A stretch of 64,000 bases of DNA from Anthopleura xanthogrammica (GCA_964019055.1 OZ025209.1:11888981-11952980); one strand, 5' to 3'; positions 18,722 to 31,492 are shown, counted from the stretch's first letter. Notes: generated from the letters alone by a model not told the origin. Numbers and translations are program-made.

Positions 18722-21700
18722 ATGGTAAATTTCGTATCGAAAATATCTTTTTTGAGTTATTTCAGTTTCCTTGTTTTGTTGTCGTGGGGGAAACTGGTTC
18801 TAAGAAATCTGAAGAGCTACAAGAATTCCTCCTACACGACTTATGAACCTTGGAATCTTCAGGGTGAGTTGAATTTCGTGTTCAAAACAAGCCAAGCAAC
18901 CGTTTTTCTGGCCTACCAAGATAATGGAGAGCATGACTTCATCGAAATTTTCCTCTACAATGGTGACATTCGTTTAAGATCGACTATGGGAGACTGTAAT
19001 ATGGAAGAAGTTTATGTCAAAGGAGACTTCAGTGACCTTCATTGGCATCGAGTTCGAGTTATAATCGAGCAAAATAATTTTAGTATCTCAGTTGATGATT
19101 CGACAACAAGGTTACAGTGTAAGCCACAACAAGCACATAGGCAGAACAGAAGAGCTGGTGGGGCGTATTTATACGTAGCAAATTTCTCTCCAATGAGTAA
19201 AGGGAATCTTAACAAAATGGTATTCCCTGGGACCTTGTACGAAACAAACTCTGGGTAAGTCGAATGAATTAATCTTTTCATTTGCAAGGTTATAGCAACT
19301 CGAGGATTCTTTCTAAACGGTACCAAAGAAACAGGATAAAAATTCCATCCAAATTGCCATTGCTTTTGGATTCATTCCTATGCATTAAGCTTGTGCATTT
19401 GTGCTTTCCGAAGAAGGATGATTTTAATAAGTTTTGGATCACTTCGCAATATTTTGACACGAAAAATGTTATCCGGCTATTATTGTTGACAAAATTATGA
19501 AAGAAATAATAGACTATATGGCATTCCGTATTTGTGACAATGTGACTTTTATGACAATGTCAGACGACAAGAAAAAAGTTTTTAGGAAAGAATAAAGACC
19601 ACAATCTGATTGAGAAATACCTTATGTTCGATAAGGTTTACGAATCCACCACTTATCTTAAGGCTTCAGAATGTTTCATGACAAGCACCGTCAATCCACG
19701 CATACGTTACGCCTCAACTGCTTGAGGCATTTTTATTTAACAAAAATACTCAAAATAAATAGCTAGCAAATGTAAGCTTATATTAATGCTTGATCAGGGT
19801 TGGGAGAGGGGGGGGGGGGGGGGCTAGAAAAAAATAACATTTGTGCCGATGATTTCAAAGGTGTATTCAAAACTCCATCAAACATCTTTTCTTCGCTAAA
19901 ATTGTTACTAATACGAGTCACAACAAAAAAACATTGCCAAACGTTATCTAGGTTAAAATTTATCTTGCTTTTAGCTAGCCATAATGAAAATATTCGAAGA
20001 TTGATCATTTCATTATTTATCGTTTTGACTAATTTATGCTGTTCCTCATCAATTATAAATGAAATTTTGATTTTTTTACAAGCTTCTCTGAAGTCCAAGG
20101 TGACATAGTTCTGACAAACTCATAGCTTATTTGTTCCACGCTTTGTTCTCCATATGTGCAAAAAAATACCATAATAAAATAGATAGGAATTTCGAGATGA
20201 CGGTAAGACTCTTCGGTTGCGTTTTTTAATTAATCTTATCAAAAGAGAGTTGAAAACAAGCAACACCACTTAACGTAATTGGCCGTCGGAGTCCAAGAGA
20301 ACTTAAATTGGTTAAGCAGCTCCAAATAAATTGTAAGTGTTGCCCCCAAGACATAATTGATGACTACGAATGGCAGAAGAAAAAAAGTTCGATTGCCATT
20401 AGGTCTTTCTTTAATTCAATTCGCGTCCAACACATTGCTACGAGTCTTTGAAGATTTTTTTCAGCAGAATGACTGAGAGGTATAATAAAAATTTAAGGGA
20501 AACTCGAACGAAAATCGCTCAAAAATTAATTCGGCTGAAACTTTCCTGGAATAATCTTTAAGGGTCTAATAATCACTGGTTAAAGTTTTTTCTTGATATT
20601 CCGATGGGAAGTACTATATTTTTACGAATCATAAAAAAGGTCAGTGACGTCATTTACTCAATACTAAACATCGCTCTATAGATTGTTTTGTAAATAACTT
20701 TTTTTTAATAATTTATTTTATTTCTATGAAGCCCAAACGTCGGCTGACGAACTTAACTTACATTACTCGCGGTTAGAATTGATTTTTTCGTGTCTTTTCT
20801 TCCATACTGAAGATAAAAATAGTGGATATTTTGATCACAAAATACAAAGAAACGTATAAAGCGATGTTTGGTTGTTTAATGCAATTTGGTTGTCATGACT
20901 TCCTTTGTGTTATATATAGGTATATTTTCAATTCCTGATGCGATTTTCTTGAACGATCCATATAATTTTAGCACCGTTCATTAAGAATAACAAAAAAATA
21001 AAAACCAAAACTAACTTGACTTTTCAATGTTATGTAAATAACATCACGTGATTGACCATCTGTTTTGGCAGATTCAATGGTTGTCTTGGAGACCTGTGGA
21101 TTACTGACAATAAAGGAAGACCCAAGCTGGCTAAGATCATCAGCACCAAGTCAACTGAGATCGGTTGCAATAACTCGTGTTCAACGCCAAGATTGAATAA
21201 ATGTCAAAACCAGGGAAAGTGTATTGATGAGATTGGAAGAGTGGAGTGTGATTGTCTCGGTAGCGGCTACGAAGGATTATTTTGTTCCAAACGTAAGTAA
21301 GATAAAAATATTATGAGAAAGTAAAAGATATGAATACACATATTTGTTCTAGTTATGATTTTCACAAACTCTTTAGGTTGGGCGCCTTGTTTTCCCATTC
21401 CTAACCACATGCTATTCCTCTGAAACCATGATTATTAGCCATTTGCAGATACTTTTAGAACAAAGGAAGTATATTCTACCCACACCCCGTCCACACTACG
21501 CCAGATAAATAAATTTTGAAAACGGACTTTTTACTTTGAAATTAAAACGCAACAAAAGTTTTCCGTCCACAATGAAAACGGATAAAATGTTTCGTGTTAA
21601 CACTACAGCGATCATCATGAAATTAAAACGCAACAAAAGTTTTCCGTCCACAATGAAAACGGATAAAATGTTTCGTGTCAACACTACAACGATCATCAGC

Positions 21701-24700
21701 CGCAAAAACACTTGACTGCACCCTTGAGCATGCGCACAAATATGCTTAGCAGACGTTTTCAAATTAATCCACTCTGGAGAGCGTTTTCGAAAAGTTTCGT
21801 TTTCGGTGGGCAATTTATCCGGATTAGTGTGGACGGAAGGCCTAACCGTATATTACTTAAAGCTACATCTTAAAATTTATCCGTTGTTGTTTACAAGTAC
21901 TATGGACAGGGCCCAGATATTTTAAGAAATGTTGGTCCGGACGAGGTCAGGGCCCACGACCTCCCGCACTATAATTGGGTGCACAAATAACTGAGTCAAT
22001 CGGGAGTCGGCGTGACGACAGTAATGCTTGTACTACTTATGGAATGATATTGAGCATGCGTTCATAATTGATACTGACCAAACTTGAATAGAATCGTTTT
22101 TGTCACCGCAGCATCTGCTTCGATGTGGTTTAACGCAAGTGGATACATATTATATGACGTAGGCACCTACCAGCCAGGCCGATCAACCTTGGGAAACGAC
22201 ATAGCGTTTCGGTTTGCGACTACTCAACTTAAGGGAGTAGTCATGTTCACTGATGTTGCCGATGATCATGTGATGGTGGAATTGTTAGATGGTTTTCTTA
22301 GAGTAAGTTGGGATCTCGGTCAAGGTAAGAAGACGAAGAATTTCATATATACCAGGCCACACGTGGCATATATGCAGGGGGTTCTTAGGGGTCTGTGACC
22401 CCCTTTTCATTTGCAGTTTATTTGTAACGTATATGTGTTTTAGGGAGGGATGATTGGTTAAGGTTAGTAGGATTGAGCCACTGGTGGGAAAAAGTGGATA
22501 CGCCCCTGCACCACTCTTAAAATAACCGAATAAAAGAATTGAGAAGTTTCATTCATTGTTAGCAGTAGGAATGGTTAGCAGATCCCACTCTCCACTTCAT
22601 TACTAACCAAAAGAGGGTAGCGCAAAAAAATCCGCTGATCACGAGAGGGTATAAATAACTGCGGCCTCTCTCAGTGTTTACTAATCATTACTAATCAAAC
22701 TAAATAGGACTCAAAATCTCAGACTTAGACTTTCACGAAGGTTAATTTTTTTTTTTTTTTTTTGTCTGAGATGAATCATTGATGACATATATAATTAGTA
22801 AATAGAGCAACCACGTCGTCAGCACAAAAATATTTATAGTCTAATCTCTTCGGCATTTTCGGGCAGTATCAATAGCGCGCGTGATCTTGCCCGAAAATGC
22901 CTCTTTTTCATGTCTGCGCCTGCGATATTTTTGAAAGCGCTCGCGCATCTCGAAAATGGTCTAATGATTAAGGCCCCGTCCACACTAGTGCGTTTTAGTT
23001 CGAAAACGCATTTATTTTGATGCATTTAGGCCTTCCGTCCACACTAAAACGCTGAGCGTATCATCGAAAACGCATCGATTTGAAAACGCTCTTGAACGTG
23101 GATCAAAATGAAAACGCATACATATCGTATTAGTGTGGATGGTTGAAAACGCATCGAAATGAAAACGCTCACGTCATATGTACTATTCGAGCATGCGCAT
23201 ATTGTCAAACTTATGTCACGCCATCGTTTTCATCGTTTTTGAGCGTATAAGTGTGGACGGTCGAAAACGGACCAAAACGGTAGTGTGGACGCGGATCGAT
23301 CGATGCGTTTTCAGATCAAACGAAAACGGATCCAAATGAAAACGCACTAGTGTGGACGGGGCCTAAGTATTTCGGCTGCTAGAAAAGCTTCTTTAAATAG
23401 CTACTTTCACTTCTGATAGTTTCATTTCTCCGTGCGTTTCGTGGTCTATTGCACGGGAAAACCACAACAATGATACGGCGGTCAGCATATGCATCAAAAT
23501 GATGTAAGATATGATCACTTAAATGGTTAAAGACATCCACACCCACCTCCCGTAAGTTAATCGATGTTTTAATCTAGCTTTAAAGATTTTTTTAAAATTT
23601 TTGTTACTGTTGTTCACGGCCAATGACAAAGTAACAAAATGGCTAAGAATGCCCTGGGTATGATGGAGAGGCGTTGGTTGTAAAAGGAACACTCCAATCC
23701 CAAGCGGGCTTATTCCGTTTGCGATATTGGCGTTCCATTTCTAGGTACTAAAAACCGGTTATCCCAACGAAATTTCCGATTATTTTTCGTAAATGATAAA
23801 CAGCCATATTAACCAACATTTCTTTGACTACAGGTGGGCTTGTGTTAATGAGCCATAAAGGTTGTCTGCACGACGGTGCATGGCACATGGTTACAATCAA
23901 ACGAGCAAAGAGACGCATCAGAATTACTGTAGATGACCAAAGACCCATCTTCGCAGCAATTCCTGGAAAATTTTCATTCCTGGACTTCAAAGGAGGAAAG
24001 GAAATGATGTATTTTGGCGGAGGACCGCTGAACAAGGCATTTAATCGTTCACTGTCCAGAACTAACTATACTGGTTTCCTACAGCACTTGTATTTTGATG
24101 AATTTAATGTCATCAATGAAACCATCCACGGAAGCATGTTTGAACTGGTTGGTGAAGCGGTCTTAAATGCTAGCTCATTATTCCATCTTATCACCACCAA
24201 CCCTACCCCTGTTGGGGAATGCTCAAGGAAAACAAGTCATAATTCAGAATACCTCTGTGAAGAGATTGATGACGAAGACTTGTGTGAAATAGCCACATCA
24301 GGGACAGGCCCAGATGGTGTAGACTGTGACTCGACAGACGGCGACTGCTCGAAAATCAACCCGGACATCCAAGAAATAACGGGTAAAGATATCCAAAGAC
24401 TAATATTAACAATTTCTATCTTGGATGCAATCAGTTTGCTTATCGGTAGCTATAGCCTTCATTCCTTCCCATCATTAGGAAAAAATAGGGACTAAAGGCA
24501 AAGCCTTCATTTTTTGTTGCACTTTAGTGTTGCACATTAGTGACCAAATATTTTCTCTCAGTTTACCAACATGGCGGCCATGACATCACAAGACAAGTAG
24601 TAGTGTTTGCACCGCATAACCCACTCGACTCCGTCACCTGCCCGTCAAAAACCAAGGTCGTGCGGTGCAAACACTACTACTGTCACGTGCACCCTAAGAA

Positions 24701-25478
24701 CTTAACAAACGTAGAAGAACATGTTCCCGGGTGCCATTTTCTCGTATCGTTTTATTATATACTTTAATAGTCCTCTTACCTGTAATGTTATCAACACTGC
24801 CACATCACTTTATTGCTATATTCAATTCACTTTGGATAACTTCATCTGATACGATCTTTTATCTTGGAATTATTTCTAACAGGTGGTCCCTCAGTGGTTC
24901 TCATTCCTCCAGTCAATGAATCATCTTCAGAATCCATGACGTCACGAATTCATCCAAGTCCCACCCCAACGACACTTCCTGGAATGACAAAATTTATAAA
25001 TAAAAGTGCTGACAATCAAACGCAAGAATCGATTGCGACATTCAAGAGTCCAAATGTATCCAACAAATTCAATACTAGTGGAAAAAATTCTTTCATTGTC
25101 AAGCCTTCCAGCACAGTTTATAGATCTGCAAAGCAATCTGTCATCCAAGAATGGCCAAGAAATATATCTGGCATTCTGACTAGTTTAACCTCGTACGCTG
25201 TACCAAAAGATTCTGGGCTCAAGTCGGGCTTAACGACCTCGGTACTGAGCAGTGTACATATCATAAACAATAACAATAAATCATCGTCAAAGCCAGCTTC
25301 AACGAAAGCTTTTACAGTGAATGGCAGCCCAATACGTGCATTAAAGTACAGTGCGTCCCTAACAACACCTTATGACAGCATCAACATATCTGCAGTGAAG
25401 AGTGCTGCTGGTAAAGTTGCAGTAAACCAGGCATGGGTTTATGGGACCTTACTCGTTTCGCTTCCCTTATGGATGTAA
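18722..25478 (+). CDS. Neurexin-like protein B (LNS-EGF-LNS, GPI-type tail), 5 exons
   Basis: Exons 18722-19254, 21072-21292, 22112-22324, 23834-24382 and 24883-25478 join in phase to 703 residues. Exons 2 and 3 are exactly as long as those of gene A (221 and 213 bp), and all intron phases agree. Signal peptide (FLSYFSFLVLLSW), LNS1 (about 27-185, FLAYQDNGEHDFIEIF, HWHRVRV), EGF-like (about 212-251, CDCLGSGYEGLFC), LNS2 (about 252-420, AWHMVTIKR, MMYFGGGPLNKAF), then a Cys/Asp-rich linker (EEIDDEDLCEIA, DCDSTDGDC) and a Ser/Thr/Asn-rich stalk of about 180 residues. The protein ends in a hydrophobic stretch (AWVYGTLLVSLPLWM) with no cytoplasmic residues, preceded by small residues (SAAG), as in a GPI-attachment signal. 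It is therefore predicted to be a GPI-anchored surface protein, unlike transmembrane A. Reading through the exon 4 donor would give an alternative tail ending at 24495. Confidence 0.82.
19808..19823 (+). repeat. Run of 16 guanines
   Basis: An uninterrupted G homopolymer (16 bases) in intron 1 of gene B (19255-21071). The rest of that intron is AT-rich, and I see nothing else in it. Confidence 0.9.
21485..21837. mobile_element. MITE with CCCCGTCCACACTA-type ends and internal 81-bp duplication
   Basis: The ends CCGTCCACACTACGCCAGATAAAT and ATTTATCCGGATTAGTGTGGACGG are inverted copies. Inside, an 81-bp unit starting GAAATTAAAACGCAACAAAAG occurs twice in tandem (21538-21618 and 21619-21699) with only a few differences. 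It lies in intron 2 of gene B. Confidence 0.75.
22850..22901. repeat. Short hairpin
   Basis: CGGCATTTTCGGGCA and TGCCCGAAAATGCC form a stem around GCGCGC-containing sequence in intron 3 of gene B, just upstream of the larger foldback element. Confidence 0.5.
22969..23365. mobile_element. MITE with TAAGGCCCCGTCCACACTAG ends
   Basis: TAAGGCCCCGTCCACACTAGTGCGTTTT at the left and AAAACGCACTAGTGTGGACGGGGCCTA at the right are near-perfect inverted repeats. The interior consists of further copies of GAAAACGCAT/ATGCGTTTTC and GTGTGGAC in both orientations. It lies in intron 3 of gene B and shares its terminal motif with the element at 21485. Confidence 0.85.
24598..24680. mobile_element. Small foldback element in intron 4 of gene B
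   Basis: GTAGTAGTGTTTGCACCGCA and TGCGGTGCAAACACTACTAC are a perfect 20-bp inverted repeat around a 43-bp loop. No coding capacity. Confidence 0.75.
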
Positions 25479-25482
25479 TAAA
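25477..25482 (+). promoter_or_regulatory. Possible polyadenylation signal overlapping the gene B stop
   Basis: AATAAA starts inside the TAA stop codon of gene B (TAATAAATA). If used, the 3' untranslated region would be only about 20 bases; a later signal is equally possible. Confidence 0.25.
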
Positions 25483-26162
25483 TACATTTTACCACAGGAC
25501 ACAGTTCCTACCGCAGGAACACCAACATACTTATTCCGATGTTTATTTACGAACCATAATCTCATTTATGAATAACCAAACTGCGCGCAGAATCAGTTTA
25601 TAATTCAGTGGTTCAGCCTGAAGGCCTGAGACCTATCAACAGCATCTTAGGCATAGAACAGCTGTGTTGCGCAAACAACAGCAGTCAACAGTATTTCAGG
25701 AAAGAACATTGTTGCATAAACATAAAACTCCCCATAGGATAAAAAAAAATTTTCATGAAATTATCAATATGTTTAGTGCCTATGATAAGCGCTTTTATGA
25801 AAACAATAAGACCTCTGTCAAATATATATTTAGCGTGTGAGGCAAACAGGAAAATAAGGATATATTTCATTTTTTCAAAAGAGTAAGTTAACTAACAAAT
25901 AAGAAGCCAACGTATGCAATAGAGTAACTGCACACTGTACTAAGTGAAGCTGCTATATTTGATGACAACTGAGAAATACGCTTATCTTACTAAACTGAAA
26001 AACTTATGAAGTATAGGCCTTGCCTATCTGTACAAATCTGTTGAAACATTAACATGATTCTTAGCTTATGTATGTGTTAAGATATATGAAACTGAGATGA
26101 GCTTCCTTTTTGACAAATATGCAACAAGTGGCGAAACTATGATCATGGAGTCTTTTAAAAGG

Positions 26163-26460
26163 CTGGTTTTCACTAGCGACGGAGGCATAAAACTCATAAA
26201 CAGAAGAAACCAAAGGTCCGTTCCCCTTCTGCTGCCGTCCTTCCGTCGATAGTGGAAACCAGATTGTTCAGCTGCTTCCGTCGCCCACAGGTCGAAGCAC
26301 AACGTCAGGCTATATATATATATCAGTCAAATGAATCAGAATTGTAAATTTCTACATCAAAATGCATTTTCCTTTGCTTTCATTGTATTCATTTTTACTA
26401 GAAGATAAAAATATTCTGCCTCCTCTTCTACTCCTGCTTCCGTCAGTAGGCGAAAACTAG
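26163..26460. mobile_element. MITE with CTGGTTTTCACTAGCGACGG ends
   Basis: The left end CTGGTTTTCACTAGCGACGGAGGC pairs with the right end CTTCCGTCAGTAGGCGAAAACTAG, and an internal copy of the right end (CTTCCGTCGATAGTGGAAACCAG) lies at about 26240-26264. The remainder of 25479-27827 is AT-rich and has no gene; a hairpin with GCCGCCATCTTGGTTG / CAACCAACATGGCCGCC arms lies at about 27067-27139. Confidence 0.6.
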
Positions 26461-27827
26461 AATTTAGACATCTATAGGCCATTAAGATTCTTAATGTAAT
26501 CTTGACTCTTTTGAACCAGAGGTTCATATAACACCAATAAAGGATTTATAATGTTTCTCATTCTTGAGTCTTATTTGATATTTTCTCTTTTAGTAAATAG
26601 GCATAAATATGCAACAAATTATATTAATGTCAGTCATCGAAGGCATTTCATTTCGGTGGTTATGATTGCAAAATAGAAAATATATTTTAAATGAAAAAAC
26701 ATTTCAAAAATCTGAGACACCGTTATTTATCATAATCCAAAGTTTCAGTTTGATCCAATGTAATCCGAAAGAGCTACAATGTTTTTAAAACGATATTTTG
26801 GTCACACAAAAACTGCAGAGAAAGCCAATAACTTTTTTAGTGTCGCGAAACAGAAAATTCCATATTGATTTTTTAAAGCTACATTTATTTAGCTTTCAGA
26901 AAATGTATACTTTTATACAATAATATTGAAAAGGCAGCGAGAAATTTGGCTCGCGCGTAAAGTAATCTCGAACGCCTCAAACGTATCCTGATACCTTAAT
27001 GAAACAGTTTGCGCCTTATTTTTCGCCATAGAAAGGACCCTATTGCTGGTTTTCATATGACGTCATAGCCGCCATCTTGGTTGAAATTCACATAAATTTG
27101 TAATCAGTCTCTTTTCTTATACCAACCAACATGGCCGCCATGTGTTTTGTTTTTCCATTCTCTTGGGAATGATTGAGAACCTGCAGCAATTGATGTTCGT
27201 TTTTTTTTTTTCGCAGCATTTAGCAAAAGTTCTTTTTTTTCCTCTCCGTAGGCCTGAGCGGGAGGCTGGCCCGGGAGCAAGATACCTCTACCCTGAAACT
27301 ATCTTTTTTAGTTCAGCATGATGTTTAGCATGCACGTGCTGCATTTCCCTTGGAAACGTGTGACGTATTTGCGGACCGCCCGGAGGCAAGAGTTCAGGCA
27401 AAATACCCCGGGTAAAAAGCAGTGCCAAATATGCTTTGCAATGAATTCATTATCCTAAAATACAAAAAAGTCGAATCATGACGATCGTTTCAGGGCAAAG
27501 GTGCTTTTCTCCCCGGAAGTCGTAATGCCAAACCGGAGAGCAGAAAAAAACTCTGAAAGCAGGGTACCAGATGAATAGCAGTCATTTGTATAAAATTACG
27601 TATGTATAAAGATACAAGATATATACAAGATAAATAGAAAGACTTTCGGGTCACAAACCGCCAAGTGCGAATACCGATGGGTGAAAGAAGAGACTCATAA
27701 CCAACGGAGGGGTTCCAGAAATTTCTCGACAATATCAACAAAATTGGGTTTTTAGCTTGGATTTAATACGTGTTCGCTCAAGCCTTTCTACTGCGTCCAT
27801 CTCCTATTGAACGGCATTTTCTCAAAC

Positions 27828-30232
27828 ATGTCCGGTAAGTTTTTGATCTTTGTTTTTGTGCTGACTCTTACCAAGCAAACAGCTCGTTTCGTGGATGGCA
27901 GTTTCAATTCGACTCTTAAGCACAAGCAGTTCAGCTACTCAATATACCAGCCTGGTTGGAGCTTAATAAATGATGGTGCACTTGAAGTCTGGTTTAGAAC
28001 AGGAATGGAGAACGCAATGTTGGTATATGAAGATGATGGTGAAGAGCAAGGAGAATTCTTTGACGTCTTCCTGGTTGGAGGCAGAATCCGAATGCGGATG
28101 ATAATCGGAGATTGCAATTACGAAGAAAGAACTGTTGATTACAGCTTCAATGACTTGAAGTGGCACAAGTTGGTCATTCGAAAAGAAAGGAAAAACATAA
28201 CGCTTAGCGTCGACAGTGTCACAGCAGAACCATTCCAGTGCTCATCTCAAGTAGCTCCAATGACTGCTTTGTACACTGGCTACCTTTCTGTGTTTGTAGA
28301 AAATCCTTGTCATGATCAAAGTTGGGTTTTCCCAAGTAGTCAATGGGAATCAATGCATTCTACGTAAGTAGTATACATTATCCAATTTCCAACTATTTCC
28401 TAAAGTATTTATTGAGGTCTTTTTCTTTTTTCACAAACTAATTTAGTGAAAACAACTCACACAATCAAATAATTGAATTGCTAATGACTGTTAACATCGT
28501 AAAATAAATTTGAAAAATAACCTCATATATCATGTCTTAGCAACAAAAGAAAACTTTTGAATTTGAAGTTTGAAGAACTACTTCACAAAAGCTAGCTTCT
28601 TCTTTTTGTCAACATACGACAATATTGAGTGAGTCCTACTTGTTATTGATTTCGGTATGTATAGCATGAGTGTGGTCAGTTTACAATGTCTCAACTTGCA
28701 TGATTATCGGTATTTAACGGTTTATCTGATGAACTCATCGCAAAAGGTGGACTTTTGATCCCGTTACTATGCGAAGAAGTCTGAAGATATTTTATAAAAC
28801 AAACTCACATTTTAATAAAAAAATTGAAATACGTTTTTTTTAAATATTAATAAATATTATATATTAAAAAAATTCATCTGTTTTTGTTTTGTTTTTTGAT
28901 GGCCCAATGTAAAATTAGCTTTACCTAAATTGGTTTTTTCTTTCCCCATCACTAATAAAGAATATTATTTCCCCAAATAATCGCGATGAACCTTAATAAA
29001 TATTTTGTCAGAAAGATGATGAAAACCTGAGTAATGTCGTAATGTTTAAATTTTTGGATTTTTCAGTCCTCAGTAATTTTTTATTGTAGCACTACTTGTT
29101 GTAGCACTACTTGTTATACTTGTATTTAGTGGTTCCAATATAATCTATAACTGTTTGATCCATATACATAACATATTTCAGTAGATTTCACGTGGCACCG
29201 TTCAAACAAGACGTAGTAGTCTCTTACTTACATGGTGTCCCGCCAAAAATAGACCCCTTACCTTGGCTGTATATGATGCTTTCCCATTTCAAACCACGTG
29301 CCATTCTCTTGAGAAAAAATCCCTTGCTTGAGTTGTGACCATATTCATGTGCAACGTTAAACAAAGAAGTCTGTGATTCTCTAGGGCGGGAAAAGCACGT
29401 GGACTGAAATGAGAAAACATTACGCCCACAGTAAAGAGGTCTATTAATAATCTGTCTAAATGAGCACTTAGATAATAAGGCGCGGTAAGTGTTCCTGTCT
29501 CGATTTTAATAAGGTGATTATCTACAATTTTAGTGCAATTCAAGTGATCATTGATATCATCAATTCACTAGATTCCAAGGGTGTATCAAAGACATTCAGT
29601 ACACCGAAGATGGAATCGTGACCACACCCCAATTGCGAACCACTAGTAGGACTGAAAGTGGATGTAGCAGTCCTTGCAAGTCATTGAAATGCAGACACGG
29701 GGGCAGATGTGTGGATCGTATATTGACAGCCTGGTGTAACTGTGAAGGGACTGGTTACCATGGCAAGTATTGCGCAAAAGGTGAGCAACTAACACAGGTA
29801 TACCAACAGCTAGGTTAAGTGACTAGAGTAATACATTTCTATAGCGATAAAAAAGGTTGGTCTAAGGGAGAGGGGACTGTCATCGTTCTACAACCTGCGC
29901 ACTACTTTACAGCTGTATATTTGTCTCTTACATTATGTGACCTCCAAATATCGAGTGTTCGAGTCCCCTACATGGACTTTTCTCTCACCTTTTTTTCTAA
30001 AAGCAATTCTACTTCCATACCACAGAGGCCCAAAACATATTTATATATTTCTTTTTTGTAATGACATAACAGTAGTATTGTTATTGATAAGATTTGTTTT
30101 GTTGCTATAGTAATCAGGAAGACATCAACCAAGCCTCCAACAACAACACCACCTACAACAAAGAAGATTACCTCTAGAGTGAAAGATGAAATCCACGCAA
30201 CTCCTTCACCAAAAGAGATAGGAGTTTTCTAA
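27828..30232 (+). CDS. Neurexin-like protein C (LNS-EGF), truncated by a stop codon, 3 exons
   Basis: Exons 27828-28363, 29572-29780 and 30111-30232 join in phase (2, then 1) to 288 residues. Signal peptide (FLIFVFVLTLTKQTA), one LNS domain (about 22-185; LVYEDDGEEQGEFFDVF, KWHKLVIRKE), an EGF-like domain (about 209-247; CNCEGTGYHGKYC) and a short Thr/Pro/Lys-rich stalk. There is no second LNS domain. The frame stops at TAA 30230-30232, where the near-identical copy D has AAA. Beyond it the frame stays open and would encode the same hydrophobic anchor as in D (ending at TAG 30332-30334). So C is either a secreted form or a gene beginning to decay. No other frameshift or lost splice site is visible. 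The ATG at 27828 is chosen because it opens the signal peptide and is shared with D. Confidence 0.78.
29248..29445. mobile_element. AATAGACC MITE, copy 2
   Basis: AATAGACCCCTTACC and GTAAAGAGGTCTATT ends with sub-terminal CCCATTTCAAACCACGTG / CACGTGGACTGAAATG. It is in intron 1 of gene C and was duplicated with it (34562-34759 in gene D), so it inserted before the duplication. Confidence 0.7.
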
Positions 30233-30342
30233 TCTCAAAGAAAGAGCCTTGGAGTGTACCACGGCGTGGAAGCTTTGGCAGCTACTACTATTACCGTACT
30301 TGGCATGGCTATGACTATATGTAATATTGTTTAGATCTTTAA

Positions 30343-30501
30343 GGGCAGATTCAGAGGAGTGGCTTGGTTGGTTGGCCAACTTTGGAGTTGAAAAATAATA
30401 AGAATAAAGGAGAAAGTGAAATTTTAAAAGGACGCTACTATATGATGCCTTCCTAGGCCACAGTCACCCCTATTGAAATCCTTCTTATTTGATCTGCCTC
30501 T
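30343..30501. mobile_element. GGATCC-type MITE, copy 2, just after gene C
   Basis: GGGCAGATTCAGAGGAGTGG and a right end TGAAATCCTTCTTATTTGATCTGCC form imperfect inverted ends, with the CAGTCACCCC motif shared with 14849-15003. It begins about 10 bases after the ancestral stop position, so the 3' untranslated region of the gene runs into it. Confidence 0.55.
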
Positions 30502-30811
30502 CTTTTTGGTTGGTGATCTCATATATTTTCTGTGTTTTATCAAGTGAACCTCTACTTGGGACTATTGTCTATAGTACTTGTAAATTCAAGAATATTTGGG
30601 AATGGGACATAAAAAAAAATGTACAATGTTAAGCATTACAAGTGAAATCAATGTTATATTGATTAGGTCATGGTAAAATATCTCAATTTGTTTTCTTAAG
30701 AAAATGTAGATTATATAGTGTTCAACAAAGAAAGAAAAAGGACTTTTGTGTCGGAGTGGCCATAATAGTTACTACATTGTGTAGATTGCTGTGCAAATAC
30801 TATGCTTGCAG

Positions 30812-31199
30812 AATAACTCTTGAGGGGGAAAACCCAATGTAGTACAGTGAATGATTAAAAGGATGAGTAGAATAAAAGGTTAATGGGCAGATGGACGAAA
30901 ATAAATTTTGAGGGGAAAATCCAATGTATAGTACAGTGAATGATTAAAAGAATGAGTAGAGTAAAAGGTTAATGGGCCGATGGACGATTGAATTTTGAAA
31001 ATAAATTTTGAGGGGAAAACCCAATGTATAGTACAGTGAATGATTAAAAGGATGAGTAGAGTAAAAGGTTAATGGGCAGATGGACGATTGAATTTTGAAA
31101 ATAACTCTTGAGGGGAAAACCCAATGCATAGTACAGTGAATGATTAAAAGGATGAGTAGAGTAAAAGGCTAAATGGGCAGGTGGACGATTGAATTTTGT
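30812..31199 (+). repeat. Minisatellite, four units of about 100 bp
   Basis: Units start near 30812, 30900, 31000 and 31100. Each contains ACTCTTGAGGGGAAAACCCA-type sequence, GTACAGTGAATGATTAAAAG and GATGAGTAGAGTAAAAGG. The equivalent place in the sister duplication (about 36127-36210) has a single unit. Confidence 0.85.
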
Positions 31200-31492
31200 C
31201 AAAATTCAATGAGAGAAAAGCAAGGAAAATTAGCCTAATTTTTTTCCCGCGCTTTTAATCCAAAATGATGAAAAAATAAAGATGTAATTCAATTCAAAAT
31301 CCTCCATCAGTTTAATCAACCTGAATAAAGTCGTTAAAAATAAAAGTTATTTCAATTTTTTTCTTTCTTTTCTTTATCGTTTTCTCTTCTTGCTTTCTTT
31401 CTTCCTTTTTTTCTTTCTTCGAGGTAGGGCCGGGGGAGAGTTAAATAATATACTTTGGAGCTGAATAGAATATACCACCGCAAACGTACCGA

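Noticed and set aside
29849..29985. tRNA-like pieces (GGTTGGTCTAAGG and TGTTCGAGTCCCC) in intron 2 of gene C, also in gene D
   Set aside because: They resemble A and B boxes of a leucine tRNA, but the spacing is wrong and no cloverleaf can be drawn; at most a decayed SINE.
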